The notes: generated by a model from the letters alone, not told the origin. 64,000 nt of DNA from Clostridiales bacterium UBA4039 (GCA_002382805.1 DGAD01000007.1:121746-185745); one strand, 5' to 3'. Positions 51,808 through 63,019 are shown, counted from the stretch's first letter. Numbers and translations: made by a program.

Positions 51808-52764
51808 ATGAAAATCGGAAACATTGAGTTAAAAAAAGGTCTGTTGTTAGGACCAATGGCTGGCGTAACGGATCGCGTATATCGCCAATTATGTCAAGAA
51901 CAAGGGTGTGAATTAACCTTTACGGAGATGGTCAGCGCCAAAGCAATTAGCTATGGCAATCAAAAATCAAAACTTATCTTAGAAATAGGTCAAGACGAAG
52001 AACAAGTAGGGGTACAGCTTTTTGGCAATGATCCTTATATTCTCAGTGAGATGGCTAAAAGGATTGACCATGATGGTATTTATTGTTTTGATGTCAATAT
52101 GGGCTGTCCGGTACCAAAAGTTGTAAACAACGGTGAAGGATCAGCACTGATGAAAGACCCTAAAAAAATTGGTGCTATTGTTAAGGCGCTGGTTAATGCA
52201 GTAGATAAACCGATAAGCATAAAAATTCGTTCTGGGTTTTCGCCAGAACAGATTAATGCAGTGGAAGTCTGTAAAATTGCTGAGGCAGAAGGTGCCTCTA
52301 TGGTAACGATTCATGGACGAACCAGAGAACAATATTATAGTGGTACAGCTAATTGGGATATTATTGCCCAAGCTAAGGCAAGTGTCTCGATTCCTATTAT
52401 CGGTAATGGAGATGTTGTTGATGGGGATTCGCTAAAAGCGATGCTAGAACATACAAAATGTGATGGTGTGATGGTTGGTCGTGCGGCGATGGGAAACCCA
52501 TGGATTTTTGCCGAACTAAGTGCTGCAATCGATGGGAGCACATATATACCTCCAACGATTGATGCTGTCATTCAAATGATTCAGCGACACAGTCAAATGT
52601 TGATTGAATATAAAGGGGAATACATTGCTATGCGAGAGATGCGTAAGCATGTTGCGTGGTATACCAAAGGGTTAAAAAATGCAACGAAAATTCGAGCAGG
52701 TATTAATCGGGTTGAAAGCATAGCAGATGTTCATGAGATTTTAGAACAGCTCAAAAACGCCTAA
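51808..52764 (+). CDS. dusB: tRNA-dihydrouridine synthase (DusB type)
   Basis: A 318-residue TIM-barrel flavoenzyme reducing uridines in the tRNA D-loop. Motifs: LLGPMAGVTDRVYRQLC, VQLFGNDP, DVNMGCPVPKVVNNGEGSALM (catalytic Cys), KIRSGF, IHGRTREQYYSG and GNGDVVD. In Firmicutes this gene lies near greA and lysS, as here. AGGAG precedes the ATG. Confidence 0.95.
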   Translation: MKIGNIELKKGLLLGPMAGVTDRVYRQLCQEQGCELTFTEMVSAKAISYGNQKSKLILEIGQDEEQVGVQLFGNDPYILSEMAKRIDHDGIYCFDVNMGCPVPKVVNNGEGSALMKDPKKIGAIVKALVNAVDKPISIKIRSGFSPEQINAVEVCKIAEAEGASMVTIHGRTREQYYSGTANWDIIAQAKASVSIPIIGNGDVVDGDSLKAMLEHTKCDGVMVGRAAMGNPWIFAELSAAIDGSTYIPPTIDAVIQMIQRHSQMLIEYKGEYIAMREMRKHVAWYTKGLKNATKIRAGINRVESIADVHEILEQLKNA

Positions 52765-52784
52765 AGCTGTTTTTATATAAGGGT

Positions 52785-52813
52785 TTGACAAGGAGAGTAG
52801 ATTAAGTTATAAT
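52785..52813 (+). promoter_or_regulatory. Consensus sigma-A promoter for greA
   Basis: TTGACA (52785-52790) and TATAAT (52808-52813) with a 17-base spacer: a full consensus match, so strong expression is likely. Confidence 0.85.
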
Positions 52814-52838
52814 ACTACGAATATATCATATTGTAGCT

Positions 52839-52854
52839 GGTGCGCATGCGCACC
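52839..52854. repeat. GC-rich palindrome in the greA leader
   Basis: GGTGCGCATGCGCACC is a perfect 16-base palindrome about 20 bases after the predicted start and 29 bases before the greA ATG. It stands out by GC content in AT-rich surroundings. Confidence 0.7.
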
Positions 52855-52882
52855 CCTATAAGAAAGACGAGGTGTAGTAAAA

Positions 52883-53362
52883 ATGCCAGACAAGAAAAAT
52901 ATTCTGACGTATAATGGGTTAAAAGCTTTAGAAGACGAGTTACAACACTTAAAACTTGTAAAGCGAAAAGAAATTGCAGAAAAAATTAAAGAAGCAAGAG
53001 CGCAAGGCGATTTATCCGAAAATGCCGAATACGACTCTGCAAAAGATGAACAAGGTGAGATTGAAGCACGTATTGTTGAATTGGAGAAGATATTAAAAAA
53101 TGCCGAAGTAATTGATGAAGACGAAGTTGACTTGAGTATGGTAAGTATTGGTTGCAAGGTTCGCTTGTATGACCTTGAATTTGAAGAAGAACTTGACTAT
53201 GCCATTGTCGGCTCAACCGAAGCGGATCCTTTAAAAGGTAAGATTTCCAATGAATCGCCAGTAGGGGCAAAATTACTTGGGGCAAAAGAAGGCGACATCG
53301 TAGAGATTGACTTAAAAACAGGTGGAACAGTAAAGTTTAAAGTATTAGAGATACATAGATAA
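52883..53362 (+). CDS. greA: Transcription elongation factor GreA
   Basis: A 159-residue factor: N-terminal coiled coil ([30 protein letters not shown]) with [20 protein letters not shown] at the tip, then the globular FKBP-like domain ending [14 protein letters not shown]. It stimulates RNA cleavage by backtracked polymerase. GAGGTG precedes the ATG. lysS follows 24 bases later. Confidence 0.97.
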   Translation: MPDKKNILTYNGLKALEDELQHLKLVKRKEIAEKIKEARAQGDLSENAEYDSAKDEQGEIEARIVELEKILKNAEVIDEDEVDLSMVSIGCKVRLYDLEFEEELDYAIVGSTEADPLKGKISNESPVGAKLLGAKEGDIVEIDLKTGGTVKFKVLEIHR

Positions 53363-53371
53363 ATAAAATAA

Positions 53372-54883
<1,512 letters not shown>

Positions 54884-54908
54884 CAAAATATCAATACACA
54901 TAATGTAT

Positions 54909-54945
54909 AAAACCATGAAAGCATATGTATTTCATGGTTTTTTTT
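54909..54945 (+). terminator. Terminator after lysS
   Basis: AAAACCATGAAA and TTTCATGGTTTT form a 12-bp stem with a 9-base loop, running into a T tract. Confidence 0.92.
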
Positions 54946-54974
54946 AGGTTTTATGATAAAATATATAAAAAAGC

Positions 54975-55005
54975 TTGACCTTCTATGAGGTGTAACCCTT
55001 ATATT
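54975..55005 (+). promoter_or_regulatory. MerR-type promoter with 19-base spacer
   Basis: TTGACC (54975-54980) and TATATT (55000-55005) are separated by 19 bases, the long spacer typical of promoters untwisted by MerR-family activators. ACCT and AGGT half-sites (54978-54991) lie in the spacer. Autoregulation by the gene downstream is inferred. Confidence 0.5.
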
Positions 55006-55024
55006 ATAAGTGGAGGTGGATAAA

Positions 55025-55927
55025 ATGATGGAAAACAAAATAAATATTAATCAAGTTGAAAAGATGACCAATGTGTCTAAACGTAATCTTCGCTTTTATG
55101 AAAAAGAAGGATTGCTTTCACCGGAGCGAAATGAAAAAAATGGCTATAGAGTATATGGAGAAAAGGATATTTGGACCATTAAAGTCATTAAAATGTTTCG
55201 GATGTTGGATATGCCTTTAGACGAAATTAAAGATGTACTTGAAAATGAGCAGACATTGGAACAAGCTTTATCCAATCAAAAGCTACGTCTTGAAGAAAAG
55301 GCGAATGCATTGCAGGCGGCTATACAATTTTGTGATCAACTAAAGGGACGAAGTAAAGAGATTCAGACGCTTAACGTAGATCAGTGCCTAGAAGAGATGG
55401 AAGATAGAAGTAAATTTGGATTTTTTACTTCTTGGGTTCATGATTACAAGCAATTACGCGAGCTCAACAAAGAGCGAGATTTTACCTTTATGCCAAACGT
55501 AGCTATAACAAATGCCCGTGGTTTTTCCGATGCCTTGTTTGAGTATGCGCAAAAAGAAAATGTGGATATTGTTATCACCAAGGAATCAATGTACCCCGAA
55601 TTTACCCTAAATGGTGTGGAGTACACAGCCGAACGCTATTATAATAGTGTCCGTGGAATACCTATTGCACATGTACACTGCTACACCAAAGACCGGGAGG
55701 TCCAATCTGAGGATATTCCAAAAGGACGGAAAAAATTTTTATGGCTCTTGCATAAATATTGGTTAGTTCCTGCATTGATTTTTATTGATATCATATTGAT
55801 TTGGAAGGTGTTTTTGCCAATGGAACCCGCCATTGAAGAGTGGGTTATTCCAGTAAGCCTTATCGCCATGCAAGGTGCAGGACTCTACCGAATGTATTTG
55901 TTCCACTACAATGAAAAGATCTATTAA
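55025..55927 (+). CDS. MerR-family regulator with C-terminal membrane segments
   Basis: A 300-residue protein. Residues about 5-75 form a MerR winged helix (INQVEKMTNVSKRNLRFYEKEGLLSPERNEKNGYRVYGEKDI), followed by a dimerisation coil and a domain of unknown type (about 125-225). Two hydrophobic helices close the protein (about 242-262 and 272-290). Most MerR proteins are soluble, so a membrane-attached form is notable. No metal-binding cysteine pattern was seen. GGAGGTGG precedes the ATG at 55025. A terminator follows, so it is a single-gene unit. Confidence 0.85.
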   Translation: MMENKININQVEKMTNVSKRNLRFYEKEGLLSPERNEKNGYRVYGEKDIWTIKVIKMFRMLDMPLDEIKDVLENEQTLEQALSNQKLRLEEKANALQAAIQFCDQLKGRSKEIQTLNVDQCLEEMEDRSKFGFFTSWVHDYKQLRELNKERDFTFMPNVAITNARGFSDALFEYAQKENVDIVITKESMYPEFTLNGVEYTAERYYNSVRGIPIAHVHCYTKDREVQSEDIPKGRKKFLWLLHKYWLVPALIFIDIILIWKVFLPMEPAIEEWVIPVSLIAMQGAGLYRMYLFHYNEKIY

Positions 55928-55952
55928 TGCTAAAAAACATGAATAGGTACAT

Positions 55953-56009
55953 AAGCCAAATGATATATTTACCCCTCGATGCAAATCGATATATCATTTG
56001 GCTTTTTTT
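55953..56009 (+). terminator. Terminator after the MerR gene
   Basis: AAGCCAAATGATATAT and ATATATCATTTGGCTT form a perfect 16-bp stem with an inner CGAT/ATCG hairpin in the loop, followed by T residues. Confidence 0.88.
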
Positions 56010-56047
56010 CTGTCATCAAATTGTAATGTTATTGGTAGGGCTTTTTC

Positions 56048-56075
56048 TTGTATAAGAGAAGAAATATGATATAAT
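56048..56075 (+). promoter_or_regulatory. Promoter for the cdaA-region operon
   Basis: TTGTAT (56048-56053) and TATAAT (56070-56075), 16-base spacer, extended TGA before the -10. It probably drives the two membrane protein genes, cdaA and cdaR. Confidence 0.6.
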
Positions 56076-56112
56076 GGTAATGATGCAAAACGCTAAGAAA
56101 AGAGGTAGTTCC

Positions 56113-56502
56113 ATGGTTAATGAAAAGAAAATTATACTAATGACAAAGCTAGCCTCCTATGAGAAGAACCAAGGAAAGAAAGATTTAGAGATTACGCAAC
56201 GCTTGAAGAATGATTATATTTCTTATAATGGATTTGTAACTTGCGTTCTTGTAACGATTGCACTCATCATCATTTTAGGGGCAGATTTTGCAGTAGCATT
56301 TTTGGGAAATATGGCAACTTTTACGGATTTTGATTTTGTCGGAGTCGGTATCAACTATTTAGCAATATGGGTATTTACGATGGTGGTCTATGCATTCGTT
56401 AGTGGAAGAATCTACCGCAATGAATATAACGATGCATACATGCGCGTCAAAGAATATGAAAAAGAATTGAAAGCTTTAGAACAGTTTTCAAAAAGCAAGT
56501 AG
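56113..56502 (+). CDS. Small membrane protein upstream of cdaA
   Basis: A 129-residue protein with a charged N-terminal third, two membrane helices (about 40-62 and 78-100), and a charged coiled C terminus (RVKEYEKELKALEQF). No family recognised. The ATG at 56113 follows AGAGG. It lies 14 bases before the next membrane protein gene, in one operon with cdaA. Confidence 0.7.
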   Translation: MVNEKKIILMTKLASYEKNQGKKDLEITQRLKNDYISYNGFVTCVLVTIALIIILGADFAVAFLGNMATFTDFDFVGVGINYLAIWVFTMVVYAFVSGRIYRNEYNDAYMRVKEYEKELKALEQFSKSK

Positions 56503-56516
56503 TCGGGAGGAGCACG

Positions 56517-57449
56517 ATGACACGTTTACTAGAAATTAAAGCTATTATGGTAGCTTTATATAAGAGATTTGATTTTATCGTTAATTTGGTTGGAAAATTT
56601 ATTGTTGCACTGATTATATTAATGCGTTTAAACGCATTTTTGGCATATTCACCTGCATTGTCAAAGATTACCATTAATATTGCATTGGCATTGATGGCGG
56701 CTTTTTTACCTGGAAGCTGGTTTTTATTACTATTGATTTTTGTAGTCGCTATTCAATTATTTAGTGCGTCGATGGAAGTGATGTTGATTGTTACATTACT
56801 TATGATTGCGGTTTACTTGCTCTTTGGTCGCTTACAACCAAAGTATAGCTATTTTATTATTATTGTACCATTATTAGCCAGTATCAATATGGTATATATT
56901 GTGCCTTTATTTGCAGGATTGTTCTTTGGACCGGGAACGTTGATTCCTATTGCTGTTGGACTGGGTGTCTATCAGTTCACAAAATATATTCCGGGACTTA
57001 TGGATTTAAGAGTAGATGGTGCAACATTGTTTGAAAGTCCAGATATTATTTTAGATATGTATGGCTATTTGTCCAATGTATTATTAAATGACAAAGGGTT
57101 ACTTTTAATGATTTTTGCATTTTCAGCAGTTATTGTGGTTATGTATTTTGTAAAAAAATTACAGATAGATTATATCTGGTATATCACAATTGGTGTAGGC
57201 GCATTAACATATATTATTATCTATAGTATTGGTAATGTAGTTTTAAACACACAGCTTGGACTTGTGTGGCCAATCCTTGGAACGATACTATCAGCAGGAC
57301 TTGTTGGGGTTATGCAATTCTTCAAGTTTAGCTTGGATTATAAAAGTGCTGAAAGTCTTCAGTTTGAAGATGATGATTACTATTATTATGTAAAGACTAT
57401 TCCAAAGGTCAAAGCCGTAAGAACACACAAAGAAATTAAACGATTATAA
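56517..57449 (+). CDS. Polytopic membrane protein upstream of cdaA
   Basis: A 310-residue protein with about eight hydrophobic helices and a soluble acidic tail (ESLQFEDDDYYYYVKTIPKVKAV). No transporter motif recognised. GGGAGGAG precedes the ATG. It directly precedes cdaA by 31 bases, suggesting a link to c-di-AMP or to envelope regulation; function is unknown. Confidence 0.75.
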   Translation: MTRLLEIKAIMVALYKRFDFIVNLVGKFIVALIILMRLNAFLAYSPALSKITINIALALMAAFLPGSWFLLLLIFVVAIQLFSASMEVMLIVTLLMIAVYLLFGRLQPKYSYFIIIVPLLASINMVYIVPLFAGLFFGPGTLIPIAVGLGVYQFTKYIPGLMDLRVDGATLFESPDIILDMYGYLSNVLLNDKGLLLMIFAFSAVIVVMYFVKKLQIDYIWYITIGVGALTYIIIYSIGNVVLNTQLGLVWPILGTILSAGLVGVMQFFKFSLDYKSAESLQFEDDDYYYYVKTIPKVKAVRTHKEIKRL

Positions 57450-57480
57450 GAAGTGATTTAAGATTGATTGAGGTGGCGCA

Positions 57481-58365
57481 ATGACGTCGATAAAAGATTT
57501 ACTTGAAGCAATTTATGAATTTATGTATCAATTACCGACCATCAAAGTCAAAGACTTGATTGAAGTTTTCATCATCGCATTTGTTATCTATGAACTGATG
57601 CTTTGGGTACGAGGGACACGTGCATGGACATTGTTCAAAGGCATTATTGTCTTAGGGATGGTATCGGCAATTGCAACAATATTTGAGCTTAATACGATTT
57701 TATGGATTTTCAGCAAAACTATAAATGTAGGTATTATAGCTCTGATTATCGTGTTTCAACCTGAATTGCGGCGTGCCCTTGAACAGCTTGGGCGTAAAAA
57801 CTTTTTAAACTCAATCATTTCATTTGATGATAATAGAGATAAAGAAGGCGGGCTTGATGAGACAATTATTTCAGAGATTGTAAAAGCAGTCTTTGAAATG
57901 TCGAGTGCGAAAACAGGAGCCCTCATTGTTATTGAACAAAAAGAGCGGTTGGATGAATATGAAAAAACAGGGATAAAAATCGGCGCTTATGTGACAAAAC
58001 AAATTCTTATGAATATTTTTGAACATAATACACCGCTACATGATGGAGCGGTTATTATTCGTGGTAATCGAATTGAGGCGGCAACATGCTACTTGCCACT
58101 ATCAGATAACAAGTCCTTAAGCAAAGAATTAGGGACGAGACATAGAGCAGGGTTAGGGATATCTGAAGTTTCAGACGCTATTGTTATTATTGTGTCTGAG
58201 GAAAACGGAAAAGTATCTGCTGCTCTTGGTGGAAATCTTGTACGTGGAGTTGAAGCAGAATATTTAAAAAACAAACTATTACATCTATACCTAAATTCAA
58301 CAGAGAAAAAAGCCTTTAAATTGTGGAAGGGGTGGCCTAAAGTTGGTAGAAAAGATAACGAATAA
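57481..58365 (+). CDS. cdaA: Diadenylate cyclase CdaA
   Basis: A 294-residue membrane enzyme making cyclic di-AMP from two ATP. Three N-terminal membrane helices (about 25-95) are followed by a DisA_N/DAC domain with the signatures LHDGAVIIRGNRI and GTRHRAGLGISE. It belongs to the conserved trio cdaA-cdaR-glmM, complete here. GAGGTGG precedes the ATG. The cdaR start overlaps its end. Confidence 0.97.
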   Translation: MTSIKDLLEAIYEFMYQLPTIKVKDLIEVFIIAFVIYELMLWVRGTRAWTLFKGIIVLGMVSAIATIFELNTILWIFSKTINVGIIALIIVFQPELRRALEQLGRKNFLNSIISFDDNRDKEGGLDETIISEIVKAVFEMSSAKTGALIVIEQKERLDEYEKTGIKIGAYVTKQILMNIFEHNTPLHDGAVIIRGNRIEAATCYLPLSDNKSLSKELGTRHRAGLGISEVSDAIVIIVSEENGKVSAALGGNLVRGVEAEYLKNKLLHLYLNSTEKKAFKLWKGWPKVGRKDNE

Positions 58366-59605
58366 CTTAGGGTGGAAGCTGCTTTCAATCATTCTTGCAT
58401 TTTTAATTTGGCTCATTGTGGTTAACTATGAAGATCCGTTGACAACACGAGTCATTGGTGATATATCTGTGGAAAAGATTAATGAAGAAGCCATAACATC
58501 TGAAATGAAAGCAATTGAATATAGAGAAGGCGAGACAATATCGGTTCGTGTTCGAGGAAAGCGTTCTGTAGTAGATCGGATGACGAGTCGTGATGTTCAT
58601 GCCTATGCAGATTTAGAAAAAAAATCTATAACGGGAGCGATAGACATCCAAATAGAAGTTCCAGATGGTGTTACAGTGATTGATAAAATGCCAAGTGTGA
58701 TGATGGTTGACTTAGAGAATATCATCACGGTACAAAAGGAAATTCAATACTATATGGAAGGAGAGCCAAGTGAGAATTACGTATACTTGGATCCGGTTAT
58801 CTCCCCGAATAACATTGAAATACAAGGACCGGAATCTAAGATTGGTCTCATTAAAAGCGTGCTTGTACCGGTCAACATAGAAGGGGTTGTACGTGATGTG
58901 ACACTATATAGTACCCCTCAGATTATTGATGATAACAATAATATCATTCGAGGTTTAAGTAAGAGTATAACACAAGTACAAATTCAAGTTCCGATTGATA
59001 AAGTGAAATCAATTGATATATTAACGGATTTAAATAATTTGGCTGCGGAAGGATATGAAGTTGTTGACATATCTTTGAGTCAGGACAAGCTTAGAGTGCG
59101 TGGCGATGAAAACGATATTGATGCAATCAAGAACATAACGATAGCAGATATTGGAATGACACAATTGACACAGACAACAACAGTTACAGCTAATGTTGCG
59201 GATTTATTGCCTTTAGGTATTTATATTCATAACGACATTCAAAGTGTTGAGGTTGTAATCCAAGTTGAACCGATATTAGAAAAAACAGTTGAGATTAATT
59301 CGGGCGACATAACGCTTAGACGACTTCCTGAGGATATGCAATTTGCCTATGTAGAAGAAACAACAGGGTATGCGGTGACATTTAGAGGATTACAGTCTCA
59401 ACTTGAAAATGTGACGATAGACCGTATTTCTCCAAGCCTTAATGTAGATAACCTAGAAGAAGGGGTGCATGAGGTAGAGTTAAATATCTTCATTCCTTCT
59501 AACGTTGAATTGGTTTCTGAACGTCCAAGCATATTAATTGAGTTAACACGAAGCATAACAGAAGCTCCGATTATTGACGAAGAGTCGGAGGAACAACTAG
59601 AGTAG
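58343..59605 (+). CDS. cdaR: CdaA regulator CdaR (YbbR-domain protein)
   Basis: A 420-residue protein starting at TTG, with one N-terminal helix (WKLLSIILAFLIWLIVVNYEDP) and about four YbbR repeats outside the cell (TVIDKMPSVMMVDLENIITVQKEI and similar). CdaR binds CdaA and modulates its activity. The TTG is supported by GGAAGGGGTGG upstream and overlaps cdaA by 23 bases. A long terminator-like hairpin follows before glmM. Confidence 0.9.
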   Translation: MVEKITNNLGWKLLSIILAFLIWLIVVNYEDPLTTRVIGDISVEKINEEAITSEMKAIEYREGETISVRVRGKRSVVDRMTSRDVHAYADLEKKSITGAIDIQIEVPDGVTVIDKMPSVMMVDLENIITVQKEIQYYMEGEPSENYVYLDPVISPNNIEIQGPESKIGLIKSVLVPVNIEGVVRDVTLYSTPQIIDDNNNIIRGLSKSITQVQIQVPIDKVKSIDILTDLNNLAAEGYEVVDISLSQDKLRVRGDENDIDAIKNITIADIGMTQLTQTTTVTANVADLLPLGIYIHNDIQSVEVVIQVEPILEKTVEINSGDITLRRLPEDMQFAYVEETTGYAVTFRGLQSQLENVTIDRISPSLNVDNLEEGVHEVELNIFIPSNVELVSERPSILIELTRSITEAPIIDEESEEQLE

Positions 59606-59624
59606 ATAAGGTGAACAATAATAG

Positions 59625-59701
59625 ACATCAAATCTTTTGAAAGTGTATGTGTACCATTACAGAAGTGGTATATACCATAGGAGATTTGATGTTCTTTTTT
59701 T
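59625..59701 (+). terminator. Large terminator-like hairpin between cdaR and glmM
   Basis: ACATCAAATCT (59625-59635) and AGATTTGATGT (59682-59692) are perfect inverted 11-mers separated by 46 bases containing a second dyad (TACCA/TGGTA), followed by TTC and a T run. glmM has its own promoter after it. Confidence 0.7.
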
Positions 59702-59712
59702 GTCTAAATAAA

Positions 59713-59740
59713 TTGCAGTTTAGCTGGTACATGATATAAT
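59713..59740 (+). promoter_or_regulatory. Promoter for glmM-glmS
   Basis: TTGCAG (59713-59718) and TATAAT (59735-59740), 16-base spacer, extended TGA before the -10. Confidence 0.6.
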
Positions 59741-59773
59741 TAAACCTGTGAAAAAAATGAAAGGAGAACGTAG

Positions 59774-61123
59774 ATGGGGATATTATTTGGAACCGATGGC
59801 GTTAGAGGTGTTGCGAACAAAGAGCTCACAGTAGATTTAGCATATAGATTAGGACAGGCAGGTGCCTACGTATTAACGAAGGAGAAGAGCCATAAGCCAA
59901 CAATTCTTATTGGAAGAGATACACGATTAAGCGGCGAGATGTTAACAGCGGCGATGATTGCAGGGATTTGCTCGGTTGGAGCCAATGCGATATCCATTGG
60001 AGTAGTGCCGACTCCGGCAGTAGCATATTTGACACGAGAATATGAGGCAGATGCAGGTGTTGTTATTTCTGCATCCCATAATCCGGTGGAATATAATGGA
60101 ATCAAGTTTTTTAATAGTGCAGGATATAAGCTATCAGATGCCCTTGAAGAAGAGATCGAAGCGATTATCAATAATAACTGTGAAGGCATTGAATTACCCA
60201 TAGGTACAGGGATAGGGCGTGTGCAATATCGGTTTGAAAGTATTTATGATTATATTCGCTATGCAAAACGACAAGTAAATCATCGGTTTGACGGTCTGAA
60301 GGTCGTCATAGATTGTGCTAATGGCGCATCCTATGTTTCAGCACCTGAAGCTCTTAGAGAGCTAGGAGCTGAGGTTGTGATTATCCATAATGAGCCAGAT
60401 GGAACGAATATCAATAAAGCATGTGGATCAACACATATGGAAGACTTGAAGGCATATGTTATCCAAGTCGGAGCTGATATTGGATTTGCATTTGATGGAG
60501 ATGCAGATAGATGCTTGGCTGTTGATGAGCATGGACGATTAGTTGATGGTGATCAACTCATGGCTATTTGTGGAAATTATATGAAAAATAAAGGAACATT
60601 AAAAAAAGACACCATTGTCGGAACAGTTATGAGTAACCTAGGCTTTACCCTTATGGGACAAGAGCAAGGCATAAATATTGTTCAGACTCAAGTCGGGGAT
60701 CGCTATGTATTAGAGCGAATGTTAGAAGAAGATTATAACATTGGCGGAGAACAGTCAGGACATATCATCTTCTTGGATGAAAACACCACAGGTGATGGCT
60801 TGTTAACGGCGCTACATGTTCTTGAGGTCGTTAAAGATACAGGGAAAAAACTGTCTGAATTAGCATCCATTATGAATGTGTTACCTCAAGTACTTGTTAA
60901 TGCCAAAGTAACGACAGAAAAAAAATATGCATATCAAAACAACCCTGCCATTGTAGAAGCTATTGAACAACTTGAAGAAAAATTTGCAGGAGAAGGTCGT
61001 GTGTTAATACGTCCATCAGGAACGGAGCCGTTAGTGCGTGTAATGATTGAAGGCAAGAACAAAGCTGAACTTCAGCGCGATGCAAATGCACTGGCAACTT
61101 TAATTGAAGAATTGTTAAGTTAG
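59774..61123 (+). CDS. glmM: Phosphoglucosamine mutase
   Basis: A 449-residue alpha-D-phosphohexomutase interconverting glucosamine-6- and -1-phosphate. The phosphoserine is Ser101 in [16 protein letters not shown]. Metal-binding DGDADRC and the sugar loop GGEQSGH are present, with the phosphate-binding [12 protein letters not shown] at the end. AAAGGAG precedes the ATG. glmS follows after 9 bases, so two consecutive pathway enzymes are co-expressed. Confidence 0.97.
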   Translation: MGILFGTDGVRGVANKELTVDLAYRLGQAGAYVLTKEKSHKPTILIGRDTRLSGEMLTAAMIAGICSVGANAISIGVVPTPAVAYLTREYEADAGVVISASHNPVEYNGIKFFNSAGYKLSDALEEEIEAIINNNCEGIELPIGTGIGRVQYRFESIYDYIRYAKRQVNHRFDGLKVVIDCANGASYVSAPEALRELGAEVVIIHNEPDGTNINKACGSTHMEDLKAYVIQVGADIGFAFDGDADRCLAVDEHGRLVDGDQLMAICGNYMKNKGTLKKDTIVGTVMSNLGFTLMGQEQGINIVQTQVGDRYVLERMLEEDYNIGGEQSGHIIFLDENTTGDGLLTALHVLEVVKDTGKKLSELASIMNVLPQVLVNAKVTTEKKYAYQNNPAIVEAIEQLEEKFAGEGRVLIRPSGTEPLVRVMIEGKNKAELQRDANALATLIEELLS

Positions 61124-61132
61124 GAGCCTATT

Positions 61133-62971
61133 ATGTGTGGAATTGTTGGATATATCGGAGATAAAAAAGCCATGCCTTTTCTAGTCGACGGACTAAAAGC
61201 ATTAGAATATCGAGGCTATGATTCGGCAGGGGTGGCTGTTTTTGATGAAACCATTGAACTTGTTAAAACAAAAGGGCGACTAAAAGATTTAGAAATCTGT
61301 CTAGAAGCACAACCGTTGTCAGGAACCATGGGAATTGGACATACACGGTGGGCAACACATGGGGAACCATCTTATGACAATGCACATCCCCATATGAATA
61401 CGGCAACAGATATTGCAGTTGTTCATAATGGAATCATTGAAAACTATTTAGAAATCAAACATGAACTTCAGAAGAAGGGCTATATGTTTGCTTCAGAGAC
61501 CGATACAGAAGTTATCGTTCATCTAATCGAAGATACCTTAAAGCAAGAAGTGCATGAAGACTTTTTCTCGGTAGTTATGGCTGCGACAAAAAACTTAAAA
61601 GGCTCTTATGGGTTAGGGGTCATTTCACATCAAAACCCTGACCAGATTATTGCAGTTCGAAAAGACAGTCCGTTAGTAATCGGACTAGGAGAGCAAGAAA
61701 ACTTCTTGGCATCGGATATTCCTGCACTTTTAAAATATACGCGGAATGTGTATTTTTTGGAAGATGGCGAAGCGGCTATTTTAACCAAGGATTCAGTAAA
61801 AATATTTGATGAAAGCAAATGTGAATTGAAAAAAGAAGTTTTTACGGTAACCTGGGATATTGATGCAGCAGAAAAAAGTGGCTATGATCATTTTATGCTA
61901 AAAGAGATTTTTGAGCAGCCAAAAGTGATTAAAGATACGTTAAATGGTCGATTGTCTCATGAATCTGTCGAGGTTGTTCTAGATCAGATTAAAATCGACG
62001 AAGAATTCCTAGCTAAAGTGAATAAGATATACATTGTTGCTTGTGGTACGGCGTATTATGCAGGCATAATTGGAAAAGAGCTAATTGAAAAAATAGCACG
62101 TGTTCCGGTGGTAGCAGAAGTGGCATCGGAATTTAGATATAAAGATCCGATTCTTGATGAAAATACGTTGATGATTGTTGTGTCCCAGTCGGGAGAGACA
62201 GCAGATACTTTAGCGGCACTTCGAATGGCAAAACAGGCGGGAGCTAGAGTTATGGCCATTGTCAATGTTGTTGGGTCAACAATATCACGAGAAGCGCATG
62301 ATGTATTATATACAAGTGCCGGACCGGAGATTGCGGTAGCTTCGACAAAAGCATATTCTTCTCAACTGATTGCCATGTATCTATTATGCATGCGCATGGG
62401 AAGGATATTAGGAAAGGTAAGTGATCAGGAGTTTAATGAATTTAAAGCGGCTCTTCTTAGGCTACCTGACCAGGTTCAAAACATTTTGGACCGAAGTGAT
62501 GAAGTCAAAGCATTAGCACAAAAGCATAAAAGTATGAAGAATATATTTTACATTGGTAGAGGTCTAGATTATGCAGCTTCTCTGGAAGGCGCATTAAAAA
62601 TTAAAGAAATTGCCTATTTACATGCAGAAAGCTATCAAGCAGGAGAACTCAAACATGGTCCGATTGCATTAATTGAAAAAGGATCTGTCCTGATGGGACT
62701 TTTGGGACAAGAAGAGTTGATGGAAAAAACAATTAGTAATATTAAAGAGGTCAAAGCGCGAGGAGCAGATGTTATTGCTATTGCCCTTGAAGGCAATACA
62801 ATGGCTGAACACGTTGCAGATGATGTGTTTATGGTTCCTAAGACCCATTGGATGCTAACTACATTACTTGTTAACATCCCTCAACAACTTTTTGCATACT
62901 ATATCTCATGTGGATTAGGACATGATGTTGATAAACCGAGAAACCTTGCAAAATCAGTAACAGTTGAATAG
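61133..62971 (+). CDS. glmS: Glutamine-fructose-6-phosphate aminotransferase
   Basis: A 612-residue enzyme with an N-terminal class II glutaminase domain (MCGIVGYIG with Cys2 nucleophile; GHTRWATHG) and two SIS domains (VSQSGETADTLAAL; LKIKEIAYLHAESYQAGELKHGPIAL, with the catalytic end KPRNLAKSVTVE). It makes glucosamine-6-phosphate. The gap to glmM is 9 bases, which leaves no room for a glmS ribozyme; control must occur otherwise. Confidence 0.98.
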   Translation: MCGIVGYIGDKKAMPFLVDGLKALEYRGYDSAGVAVFDETIELVKTKGRLKDLEICLEAQPLSGTMGIGHTRWATHGEPSYDNAHPHMNTATDIAVVHNGIIENYLEIKHELQKKGYMFASETDTEVIVHLIEDTLKQEVHEDFFSVVMAATKNLKGSYGLGVISHQNPDQIIAVRKDSPLVIGLGEQENFLASDIPALLKYTRNVYFLEDGEAAILTKDSVKIFDESKCELKKEVFTVTWDIDAAEKSGYDHFMLKEIFEQPKVIKDTLNGRLSHESVEVVLDQIKIDEEFLAKVNKIYIVACGTAYYAGIIGKELIEKIARVPVVAEVASEFRYKDPILDENTLMIVVSQSGETADTLAALRMAKQAGARVMAIVNVVGSTISREAHDVLYTSAGPEIAVASTKAYSSQLIAMYLLCMRMGRILGKVSDQEFNEFKAALLRLPDQVQNILDRSDEVKALAQKHKSMKNIFYIGRGLDYAASLEGALKIKEIAYLHAESYQAGELKHGPIALIEKGSVLMGLLGQEELMEKTISNIKEVKARGADVIAIALEGNTMAEHVADDVFMVPKTHWMLTTLLVNIPQQLFAYYISCGLGHDVDKPRNLAKSVTVE

Positions 62972-62980
62972 AAGAAGGCA

Positions 62981-63019
62981 AAGACCAAGGAAGTTATATA
63001 GATCTCCTTGGTCTTTTTT
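62981..63019 (+). terminator. Terminator after glmS
   Basis: AAGACCAAGGA and TCCTTGGTCTT form a perfect 11-bp stem with a 13-base loop and a T tract. Confidence 0.92.

Noticed and set aside
61110..61140. glmS ribozyme between glmM and glmS
   Set aside because: The gap is only 9 bases and holds just a ribosome site.
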